64,000 nucleotides of DNA from Naganishia liquefaciens (Eukaryota > Basidiomycota > Tremellomycetes > Filobasidiales > Filobasidiaceae), in NCBI GenBank assembly GCA_013423385.1, contig BLZA01000043.1:1-64000 (forward strand), read 5' to 3'. Position numbers and translations under genes: made by a program. The notes beneath the pieces were generated by a model that saw only the letters and a program-made list of their open reading frames with translations, did no database searches and had not been told where the DNA came from. This document shows, piece after piece, positions 11,766 to 22,694 of the stretch (within the stretch, counting starts at the first letter, position 1; each line of letters starts with the position of its first letter).

Positions 11766-14700
11766 CTATGGCTCCGCCACGCTCATCTGCTTCAGCCCTC
11801 CGATCGTAAAGAGCAACGGATGAGCCGGATCCTCGCCCAGATCATACAATACCCGTCCCATCGCATCCAACACCTCGTCCTCTTCCTCCTCCTTGCCGCG
11901 CTCATACGCCAACTCGGCATCATCGACCTCATCCTCGGCCTCAATCGCTTGCTGTCGCATCACGCGCTGCTCGCCCATGGCTGACAGGTGAAAGTGTGAT
12001 GCCTTGGTCAGTCGCTGGGCCAGGGGTTCCGGCAGCTTGGATGGCAAGAGGCGCATGCTTTCGTGGAGTTTGTCGTAGATGGCCGCAAGGACCGTCATGT
12101 CTTCTTCGCGCAAAATAGCGTCGGGAAGTGCGTTCAGTACCGATTCGATCGCTTGTGTGTTATTTGTGGCTTTCGCGCACTTGGTGAGCGTTGGTATTAG
12201 TCTACAAGGTGGTTAGCTCTATACCTTGCTTGCTAGATGGAGCCTCACCCTGTTGCGGCCTAGATAAAGAGACCAACAGGCGGTCAGCTTTGAGATGTTA
12301 TCTCCCCGCGCTTCACGTACAGCCCGAACACCCTCATCCAACTTGAACCCTAGATTATCCAAGCAACATTGTGCCACCGGCTCGAGATACGGCTCCATCA
12401 GTCTCGGCCGTAGTTTTCCGCAGATCTGATCGAGCTGCTGTACGTGCGTCAATCGATCCTCGAGCGCCGATGTATTCAGTAGGTACTGGTCATCAATGAT
12501 TTCCCAGCCGGTCGCCACGTCCGGCGAGTCTTCTAAATGATTGATTAAGCAACAAAGACGAGCAGAAGAGGTGCGACACGCACCGTTGTAAGCTTTCACC
12601 TGCACGGCCTGTGATGCGCCCTGAAGCATCTTGTCCATGACCGGCTTCAACCACGGCTCAAAGTCTTCGCCTAGAGCATCCGCAACATAGCACCAAGCTG
12701 ATGCACGGGGTGAGATTTGAGCGGCGCGCAGAGATTCACACGTACTGCTTGTGAGGTAACCAGACTGCGGGTCGTCATCCTCTGTGATACTCTCTGCAAA
12801 GCAAGAGTCAGTAATGGCGGGCGACAATATCGCCATCACGCACGCTGAATATCCATCATGATGTTTGCCAGTCGTCTGGCGTCTTCTCTGAAAACCTGTC
12901 CTGCGTGATTAGAATCCGACAAGGTGGGCGCGAGGGAGCTCTCGCTCACTTGTTTGCCCGCAGCGAGTCCGATGAACGCGACACATTCGATGCCGACCGC
13001 CTTGAGCATTCTCTGCTCCTTGCCCATCGGCGTGCTCAACATGCCAAGGAGTTCCGGCATGAGCTGGGCTGTTTCAGGCATGCCGGTCAGATGCGGACAC
13101 ACTTTGATATCGGCGAGACCTACGGTAATATGGTTTGAAGGCAGTGTTGACCGTGATGGCGGCCGACGCTGCATTCGAAAGAGGTAAACTTTCACCCGTT
13201 CCAGACAGGCTCTACACGCACCGAGTGTCTTCAAAGCCTGTTGCTGGACATACAGAGGCCTATTCTGCAGCAGCGAAACAAGCCTGGAGGAAAATGAGTG
13301 ATGATCGGGCACGGATAAAGCCGCACCCACCCGCTCACAATCTCTCCCAGATGCGGCACGACCTCGCTCTGGTCGGACGCATCAATCAAGGGGACAAGCG
13401 CCTGCGCGGCATGCTCTGCCACTCGACTCGTAGGGTCACGTAGGAGATACCGCATCAGCTCAAAGCACTTTTGGCGGTTCAACGATGTCAAGTCGGCCTG
13501 GAGGTGTGGAATACCGTCAGCATTTGAGGAATAGACTCGCAGCGACTGGTACTTGCGTCAAAGACCTCGGCCAGAGAGCCAATCGCGTCAGCAACTGCAA
13601 AGACTACGCGCGGATGTGGATCCTTGGCTACCTGGGCAATCATGTCGATGACCTGCTCAAGCTTGTCCCCGACGACCTGGTAGCCAGATCAGCAGAGTCA
13701 CACGGCATCATGTCCGAGAACGCACATCTTTGGTCGCCATAGAAATCACACCGACCGCTTGAAGCGCCGCCGCACGGAGTCGCCAATCGGGTGCAGCAAT
13801 CATGGCAGGCACAAACTGGAAGACACTTTGCAGGAAATCCGTCTGAGCTGCAGGACCTGTCAAGAAAGCCATGCGGCCGCACGAGGGGCCGACTCACGGA
13901 GCGCGGACGCGAACGCGTCCAGTCCATACTCGGGCATTTCCGTGTATTCCTCGTCCTCTTCCTCGGTCTGCAGGCTGGATCAGCTCGTGCTGCTGAACCC
14001 GCTCGTGCCGGACACGTCAACACCGAGTACTCACATCGTCCCTCTTGATCCATGCCTCGGTCGCATCCCGCTCCTCCTGGCTGCCCATGCCGTACGGCGA
14101 AATACCGATCGCGAGCCACGCCAAGAGCACGGGCACCAGCCGGATTCCCACCATAAACGCCCCGCTGCGCGTCAACGCGGCCTTTTTGGCGCGGTGAAAG
14201 AGCGTCACCAAGAGGTTGAGCGCCGACGTCAGTCGCGCATAGCTTTGGTCAAAGTCTGCCTCTTCTTCCGGCATCGGTGTGCACCGTATCTCTTCCGGCA
14301 GCACCGACGCCAGTTTTATAGGCAGGGCACACAGGGATTCCAGAAGCGGCACGAGCGTCGTGAGCACAGAGGGCGTAAAAAGCGCGGGCTGGGCTTCGGC
14401 AATGGTCGTCAGAGCGTCTAGAACCGGTTCCACCGTGGATGAGGCCGACGTGCTGATCACCTGAAAAATCCCCGACCGTCAGTCCGACCAGAGCCGACAC
14501 GGCCGGGCAGTCCCGACACTCACATCACAAGCCTTGACGATCAACCCTGCGCCGAGCCTCTCCCGTTCTTTTTTCTCCAATTGCTCCAACCCGAGTCCAT
14601 CGCTCAGCACCGATGCCATTGCACGTGCCGCTTCAACCCTGACTTCGTGCACGGGATCGTCAAGGCCTCCCACGAGCACCTGCACGAGTTGATGCGGCGT

Positions 14701-16022
14701 AACGCATGGGACGCCCGAGGGCGCGGCGAAGAGAATGTCCGGATGAGCGATGAGGAGGTGGTAGACGGATAGGCGGTGTAATGGTGATGATGTTGCGGCG
14801 AGGGAAACAATCGTCTGGGGCAGGCCTGGTAGTGGACCTGCGTATGTGCAATAAAGCGAGTTAGCAGGTTGGGCTTTGATGATCATGTCGCTTTGAATTC
14901 GCAGCAAAGGGGCAGCGAGCATACTCCACGGAGCCAGCAACAGGTCGCACCCCTTCACCTCGTGCTTGCTGGCCGACGCATCCTTTGTAACGACAAAATT
15001 CTCCAGGCACCACCCCACCGCGTCCCCCGCCAAACTGTTCCCCCCCCCCCCCCCCCCCCCCGATGCAGCCAGCATTCCCCCGCACCGCACGCGATGACGT
15101 CCTCCTCGCGCCTCCTCCATTTCGCGCCAATCAGCCGGATCTTGAAAACCCTCCCATCGCGCGCTTCGTGAGCCCGACGTCGACGACCGCGCTGTATTCT
15201 CTCTCTTTTCCACAGTGACATCGTCAAGCGGGACCCTTTGTTTCTCCAATGACACGTTCCGCGTGTTTCTCCAGCCACGAAGCGTTTCGCGTTCGTCGAT
15301 TGCACTTTTCTTTTTCTTTGTCCGTCGTGGCGATTCCTCTGGACAGACGGCCAGAATCACGCGGACGATTCCCCAAAAAACCCAGGGAAAATCCACGCGA
15401 TTCCGCGGTGATCCCGGGGGTATCTGATCCACCTCACCCCCATCGGACCCCCCCAACAAAGAGACGATGAGCAGAAACCCAAGCCTGAAACACTCACGCC
15501 CGCGCTTGGCACTCTCCTCTGCCCATACCCCCAAACACACGACCGCGGGCCTCCTCACCCTGCCATCAAACTCATCCCTGACGCAACTGATCAAACATTG
15601 CTCGACTTTTATCCGTGCTTGTTCCGAGATGTCGTCAAAGGCGGGAACTGTTCCCTCCGGGCCAGGCGTGAATGATTTCCGACGCAAGAGCACGAATGCG
15701 AGGATTCGGATCTGTCCCCCTCCCCCCCCCGGGGAACGCAAATCAGCTCTTCCTTGCCGAGGGAAAAAGCGAGGGTGAACGCACATCGACCGCATATCCC
15801 CCGGCTCCTTGTCCGATCAACGCCAGTCCCGCCAAGGTTTCCGCCTTTGCCTTGTCCAGCAGTCCATCCAACGTCGCTTCGGCGCTGCGGGGGGAGAACG
15901 TCAGTTTGCGTCGAGGGGGGAATGAACGCGACGCCGACGTACGGGATTCGAGCGGCCGAGGAGGGGGAGAGGATGGCTTGTAAGGTCTCCCCTAGGGTGT
16001 GTACGAGGTGTTCTGTGGACAT
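11766..16022 (-). CDS. KAP121: Importin-5 / karyopherin Kap121 (Pse1), C-terminally short
   Basis: About 17 exons of HEAT-repeat protein run from the ATG at 16022 to TAG at 11766, roughly 925 residues. Family landmarks appear in order: RIKVEQCLISCVRDEF; an acidic loop TEEEDEEYTEMPEYGLDA; DWRLRAAALQAVG; MLKAVGIECVAFIGLAAGK; ITEDDDPQSGYL; and TGWEIIDD, matching the DGWEFV block of IPO5. The protein carries ribosomal proteins, histones and factors with Lys-rich signals through the nuclear pore. The frame stops just after the second acidic loop, about 160-170 residues before the usual end, so the last HEAT repeats are missing. One intron (15497-14838) is 660 bp, and one (13556-13498) uses a GC donor. 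Divergent from RPO41. Confidence 0.85.
14838..15497 (-). other. Unusually long intron of the Kap121 gene
   Basis: 660 bp between GTGAGT (donor, 15497) and CATACGCAG (acceptor), with a CTAAC branch-point-like site near the acceptor. It joins exons in phase (AKRG to RPLPGLP). It carries a homopolymer of about 22 C (near 15039-15061). Other introns of the gene are 45-65 bp. Confidence 0.75.
15039..15061. repeat. Poly(C) homopolymer within intron
   Basis: An uninterrupted run of about 22 C on the + strand, poly(G) in the transcript of the host gene. Prone to replication slippage and quadruplex formation. Confidence 0.9.
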
Positions 16023-16519
16023 TGAGGGGGGTTGAATGTGCGCCGTGTGTATGGGAATAACGTGGGTGGATGGCCAACGTTTGAATTCTTCTTGATTATA
16101 ATGATTCATGTATTCTGCGATTTGCTTCCGCGCGGTCACCCAGTTGCAGTCTCTTTGACGGCGAGAATAGTGTGGGTGGTGGGCGAATACGGTGGGTGGG
16201 CAGACCGGAAGGCGAGCGAGTGCGGGGGGGGGGATACAGGGGGCAGGGAGGCAGCGTGATGGACGAGATGCGGGTGGCTGCGGCATTCGAGCAGACCGTT
16301 GTAGACTGGAGAGGAATCCCCGTTCCCCCCCTCTCCCCTCGCTCCTCGGCGGCCGGTGTGTCGTAATTTGTTGAATTCTTCTTTCGACTTTTGCGTCGCC
16401 GATCGCCGCCTCCAGGAGCATCGTCGCACGGTTGTCGACTCTTTTCCCCATCTGATCATCCCCTCAGACCGCCACCCCACGGCACAGCACACGGCACGGC
16501 ACGGCATCCCAAACGTACC

Positions 16520-19500
16520 ATGCTCCGCAACCTCGTCCGTTCCACACGCCGGACACCCTCGATCCGGCGCACCTATGTCGTCGGCTCGGCATCCACCCTT
16601 CGGCCCGCCACTGCTGCAGCAGCAGCGCAGACGTCCGAGTCGTACCACCACGACCACCACGATCACGCGGACGACCTCGTGTCGGGCGATGGACACCTGA
16701 AATCCCTGCCAGCACGATCGACAACCGCTACACCGTCACTGCACAACCCATCATTCACGATCCTTCCCTCGCCTCTCCCACTCGACGACGTTCGTTCCTC
16801 TGCCTCCCACCACCACCACCCACCGACGGCACAACGCTCCACCCAAAGTGAACTATACCCGACCACGGGCCTCCTCGATGCGCTCAGCCTCCTCTCCATC
16901 TGTCTCGTCAAACGCACCACCATTCCACGCGCACACGACATCTTCCGTCGGATCCTCACGGATGTCTCGGCAGGACGATGTGCGAGTCCCGACGCCACCG
17001 TATGGGGAAGCGTCGTGGAAGGGATTACCTCACTCTCACAACCCTTGATTTCCGATGGGGCGGATGAACGTACCGTTCAGGCCGCGCACATGGAGGCCGA
17101 AGTGTGGGGGAAAAGAGCGAGGGATTTGGTGTCGAGGTGGGAGGAAATCAATGGTTCTTCCGCTGCGGCCGCCGCGGCGGGAACGAGTCGGATACGTGCG
17201 TGGGGGTTGAAGCGAGGCGGGGAAAAAGTATATCAAGGCTGGTTGAGGGGTCTTTTACGGTACGTTTTCACCCTCGGCCAATTAGCGCCATTTCGCCTCT
17301 ACGCATAGGATGTTGATCCCCCCCCTCCCCCCTCCCCCCTCCCCCTCCCCCTCCCACAGCGCCGAAGCACCACTGGACGTATTCCTGCCGTACCTCCACT
17401 CCCTGCCCCTTTCCGACATCCTCACGGCATTTGCCTCGACCGAACGAGATATTCTCCTTCCGCGGCTTCTCGAAGCCGCACACCGAACGGGTGAGGATGC
17501 GTTGGTGAGGGAAATTGAGATTGTCAAGGGTCAGGAGGAGGAACGGCTGCGGAGAATGGAAGAACAAAAGGTCGTTGCCGAGGTTCGACCGATATTGGCC
17601 GTGAGTCGTCCCCCCGAAAGCCCATGCAAAAGTTGACCGTTCCCCGCGCGCGCGCGCGCCTCCAGAAAGAACCCTACCACTCGAAATTCGTGGAAAACGC
17701 CGGCGTCGTCACCCCTTCGACCGAAGGCTTGCCCCGATTCGCCATCGCCAACCTTCGCGCAACGCTCAAGGGTCTCTCGGACGGCAGCACCGCCGCGGAC
17801 CTCCCCATCCGCCGCCAAGAAGCCCTCGAAGCCGCTTCCCTTGCCGCTGCACGTGCTGAGCTTGAACACGCTCATGCGCAAATGGTCGCGCAGGGCTTGA
17901 AAGACGTCTCGGATGCGCAAAAGCTACAGGGGGGCAAGTTGCAGGCGTGGATGTGGGAATGGTTGCAGGCGATGACGCGCCGCATAGAGGAGGATCTGGT
18001 CAGGCTCGGGGAAAAAGAGGCGCAGGCGGAGACGAGGGTCAAGAAGGCGACGGCGGGAAAAGCCGAAGCGGCGCGGTCGGACGCCTCGTCCTCTTCGTCG
18101 CCGCTCACACCGCCGCCGCCGCCTGCGGACTCGCCCATCGATACGTCCTTTGAGCGCGCCTCCCACAGCCCGGATCTCGTGCTCTACCTTCGCCTGCTCC
18201 CGCCCGATCGACTCGCGCTCGTCACGATCCTCGAAATCATGCGGCTCGGAAACTCGGGTGGCGTCTCGGACGGGATGAAGACGGCCCGTGCGCTCATCGC
18301 CGTCGGCAAGGCCGTCGAGACGGAATACCGCGCGAGCATCTTGCAAAGCATCATGGGAGATTCGTCGGGTGAATGGATGCGTTCCGTTGCGGGACAGGAT
18401 ACCGCTCGATCGGACCAGGGCCCCGCCATTCGGACGGCGTGGGATCGGATCGGAAAGAGCGTTGGCGCCGGGGGAGAGAATGTTCATGCCGGGTTGAACA
18501 AGCTCGATGATTTCACGCTCGAGGCGTTGCGCAAGGTGTGGACGCCCGATTGGACGGCGGCCAAGTATCTCGCGATCGGGTCGTTTCTCGTACGCGCATT
18601 GATTGATACGGCCAAGGTGACGCGGTACATGAAAGACGCCGACGGTGTTGAACAGTGAGTGAAGCGCGCGGCGCGTCTGGGCCTCGCGTGGTCGTCGACT
18701 TTGTGCTAACCCGTCCTCGTCTCGCAGCACCGAGGAACAGCCCGCGTTTGCGCACGCCTATGAATACGTCAAGGGCAATAAACTTGGCATCATCAAGCTC
18801 AACCCGGCCGTCTCGTCTCGAATCGCCAAGGACGACATGTCGCTCGTCATGCATCCGAAACACTTGCCCATGCTCGTGCCGCCGCGCCCGTGGAAGTCCT
18901 ACGAAGACGGCGGCTACCTATTCCACCGCGTGCCCGTCATGCGGTTCAAGGAATCCGCCGAACAGACCACGTACCTCCGTCGCGCATCCGAAGCCGGACA
19001 CCTCGACGGCGTCTTTGCGGGACTCAACGTGCTCTCGTCCACGCCCTGGGCCATCAACAAGCGCGTCTTTGACGTCGTTCTCGAAAGCTGGAACAGCGGT
19101 CAGGCCATTGCGGATATTCCGGCGGCAGAGGGGATCGCTCAGTATAACAAGCCCGAAAAACCGGATCCGCGGAGCGCAGACCCGGAGGCCCGGGCGAATT
19201 ATGTGAGCGCGTTGAGGGCCGTGACGACGCAGATGGCCAAGGACCATTCGGAGCGGTGCAAGTTTAACTATAACCTCGAGATTGCCCGGTCGGTGAGTAT
19301 CCTGGCCATCATCCTTGCTCCCTTGGTCCCGGCAGCTGATTTCCCCGCAGTTTATCAACGACGTCTTTTACATCCCCCACAACCTCGACTTTCGAGGCCG
19401 AGCCTACCCCGTGCCGCCGCATTTGAATCCGGTCGGAGACGATCTTGCACGCGGCTTGCTCACATTCGGTATCAAAAAGCCACTCGGCGAGCGCGGTCTC

Positions 19501-21261
19501 ATGTGGCTCCGCATCCATCTGGCCAACTTGTACGGATTCGACAAGGCAAGCTTCCGGGACCGTGAACAGTTTGCCATCGACCATGAAAAGGAAATCTTTG
19601 ACAGCGCAGACAACCCCTTGGGTGTAAGTCGTACGCTTCTCGAGCGCCCGTCTTTCCTCGGGCTAATACCTTTACAGGGCTCCCGATGGTGGCTCTCGGC
19701 CGAAGATCCCTGGCAATGTCTCGCATGCTGCTTTGAAATCACCTCGGCCTTGCGCTCACCCGATCCGACGGCATTCCTCTCATCCCTGCCTGTCCATCAA
19801 GACGGCACGTGTAACGGCATGCAGCATTACGCCGCGCTCGGCGGTGATACTCAGGGCGCGCGCGCCGTCAACCTAGAGGGCGGCGACAAGCCGGCCGACG
19901 TGTATACTCATATCGCCGATTTGGTCAACTTGATCGTCGACAAGGATGCCGCCGAGGGCAAGGTGTTGGCCGTCGCCGCCAAGGGCAAAGTGTTGCGAAA
20001 GGTCGTCAAGCAGACAGTCATGACGACCGTATATGGTGAGTCTCATTGGACTCAAGGCAACGCTCAGCGGCTGACATTCTGCAGGTGTCACATTCATTGG
20101 CGCCAAGGACCAGATTGCAAAACAGCTGTATGCCAAGAATGAGATTCCGGCGGATCTCGTCTACCATGTATCCGGCTACCTTGCCAAAACAGTACGTCGC
20201 CCGCCTCGTGCTCTTTCCCCGTCTCCCCGCTGACATTTCACAGGTCCTCAACTGCATCGGAGACATCTTTAGCGGCGCCCGTGCTATCCAAGACTGGCTG
20301 ACCATCTCGGCCAAACTGATCGCACGCTCAATACCGACGGACCGAGTCCCGATGGCGATGGAGGCCCTCCCTCCCAAGGGAGGTAAACCGCAGAGTCGGC
20401 TGTCCAAGGAACTGATGACGAGCGTCGTCTGGACGTCGCCCTTGGGACTGCCGGTCGTGCAGCCGTACCGGAAACCCGTCCGTAAACAGGTGAGTCTCGG
20501 CGTGCGTCAGGTGAAGCGACATCACTAAATTCCCCTTCAGGTTATGACGTCGCTGCAAACCGTTTATATTGCCGACCCCAACGCCGTCTGTGAAGTCGCG
20601 CCGGGCAAACAAGCGACCGCGATGCCACCCAACTTTATTCACAGCTTGGACGCAACGCACATGCTGATAACGGCGATGCAGTGCCGCAAGGACGACGTCA
20701 CTTTTGCGTCTGTGCACGACTCGTACTGGTCGCATGCCGCGTCGATTGACAAGCTATCGGAGAATATTCGAGAATCGTTTATCGAGTTGCATTCGAGGGA
20801 TATTATCGGCGATTTGAGGCGCGAGGTATGTCTCCAAACTCTGGTTGATGACATTGGCTGACCCGTGTTTGCAGTTCTGCGAGAGATACAAGAATCACGT
20901 CCTGCCGCTATCGATCGCCCGACCCATTCTCAACACCAAACGAGGCGTTCGCGCAGCAAATGCCAACCAATCGTCTGACGCTGACGACACAATACCCTCG
21001 GATGACGATATCATCTCCGACGATGACCTCGCCATCCATGAATCTGATAACGAACACGACACCGATCTCGTCCGCGGCAAGAAAACGCCCAAATCGCATA
21101 GCCCCAAGGGCTCCTTCCAAGACGCCAACGGCGAGGAAGTCGAGGTGCTCGTATACGAAGGCAAGAGCTTTGTCCGGTTCGTCGACGTGCTGCCGCCGTG
21201 TCCGCCCAAGGGCGAATTCGACGTCAACAAGATCCGACTGTCACCGTACTTTTTCTCATAA
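16520..21261 (+). CDS. RPO41: Mitochondrial DNA-directed RNA polymerase (T7-like, Rpo41)
   Basis: About eleven exons encode a long single-subunit polymerase of the T7 family. The N-terminus starts MLRNLVRSTRRTPSIRRTYV, an Arg/Ser/Thr-rich presequence. The catalytic core is complete: LDFRGRAYPVPPHLNP; HQDGTCNGMQHYAALGGD with the first metal-binding Asp; RKVVKQTVMTTVYG with the nucleotide-binding Lys and Tyr; and VHDSYWSHA with the second Asp. The chain ends in an aromatic-Phe-Ser tail, as in T7 polymerase. An acidic insert (residues such as SDDDIISDDDLAIHESDNEH) lies between the last catalytic motif and the C-terminus. It transcribes mitochondrial DNA with a TFB1M-like cofactor. The first intron (17260-17359) has a very C-rich tract before its acceptor. 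All phases agree. Confidence 0.96.
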
Positions 21262-21510
21262 CGCAATCATGTATAACACCACTCCCCGCTTGGCTCGCAT
21301 GGTCTTCTCCGTTGTATGGCGCGGCTGCTTGTATCCATTATATATTCGCATGTTCAGATAGACCCGAAGTGCACGTGTGTGATCGACCGCGTGTCTCGGA
21401 AGTGAATGCTACCGTGGACCGGGATCGCATCGTTTGGGCTGAAATATAAGGAATCCGTCTCTGGCGGCCAAGGGAGACCGGGAGTCCTCCCTGCTCCCTG
21501 TACACCCAAC

Positions 21511-22687
21511 ATGTCTGCCGTCGTCAGCCTCGACCTGTCGTTTATCCGCCAGCTCAAGGCGCCCAGGAGCGGCTATATCACCGTCGCGTACAAGCACGCC
21601 CTCGACAAGGTTCCGCGCGGTCAAGCGGAATGCCAATGGTATCCCCCCAAGGACGGCACCCGTCCCAAGGCCATCGTTGTCTTCTTTCCCGGTATGTCTG
21701 ACACAAGGCTTTACTACCACGATTGCGCTGACAAGTTCGCAGGTAACCCTGGGCTGGTCGAATACTACCCGCCGTTTCTTTCCAAGCTTCAATCCCTCAT
21801 ACCGCGGTCCTACGGCGTCCTTTCCATGGGCCACGTTGGTCACTCGCTCTCGCTCTCCTTTCAGACGCAAGCGCTCACACTCAACGAGCAAGTCCTCGTC
21901 AAGGTCGACCTTGTGACCAAGCTGCGTCAAGAAGTCGACGCATGGGCACAGGAATCCGGCTACGAGGGCGCCCCGATCCAGATTGGGGTTATGGGCCACA
22001 GCGTTGGCGCCGAAATAGCCGTTCAAACCATGCGCGCGGTCGAATCCGAATCCCCTTCTTCCGCGATCACCGCCTCATTCCTTCTCTTCCCGACGCTCGC
22101 TCATATCGCGCGCACGCCCAACGCGCTACGTCTCGCACCGCTCTTCCGTTCGCCACTTCTGGAACTCGTGCCCGTCCTGCTCATGCTGTTCAAGCCAATC
22201 TTCCTCCTTATCAATCTCGTGTACTACCTCTTTCCCTCGACGCGCAACGCCCAGTCGTCTTCCATCTATGCCCCGAATCCCATCACTGTGACCATGCTCG
22301 AGACCCCAATCGTCGTTTCGCATGTGCTCCGCCTCGCGCGGTCCGAGATGCAGACGATCCGCGACCCGGATCTCGACTGGTACAGAAAGAATGGTCAAGA
22401 TGGTAATGGACGGGTATTCAGCTACTGGGGCGCCAATGATGGGTGGGTCGGACGGGAAGGAGATGCCGTCAAGGTGGCGTTGCGCGGGGAGCAGGAACAA
22501 GCTTCAGCGGGCGAAGAAGTGACGCGGCTGATTGAGTGCAAGGACAATATTCCCCATGCGTTCTGCCTCGGTGAGTGGCTGCATTCAACTATCGAATAAG
22601 GCTCATTCTTTGCTAGCTCACAGCGACTTTATCGCGAGTAAAGTCGCCGATTGGGTCACACATGCATTTAAACAAAAACGGTTGTAG
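21511..22687 (+). CDS. Lipid droplet-associated hydrolase (LDAH/DUF2305)
   Basis: Three exons (21511-21691, 21743-22570, 22617-22687) encode 359 residues of alpha/beta hydrolase. Family marks are GNPGLVEYYPPFL (oxyanion region), GVLSMGHVGHS, the nucleophile elbow IGVMGHSVGAEIA with Ser, GANDGWV with a candidate acid, and PHAFCLAHSDFIASKV with the late His. A hydrophobic stretch around residues 210-240 (LLELVPVLLMLFKPIFLLIN) probably inserts into the lipid droplet monolayer. Mammalian LDAH acts on sterol esters or lipid droplets, with activity still debated. The gene is convergent with PRP28, and only 7 bp separate the stop codons. Confidence 0.9.
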
Positions 22688-22694
22688 CCCTAGC

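Noticed and set aside
14860-15490. In-frame continuation of the Kap121 exon through its 660-bp intron
   Set aside because: The frame happens to be open, but the translation is low-complexity (poly-Gly from the C run) and breaks the HEAT pattern. The flanking splice sites join conserved blocks in phase.
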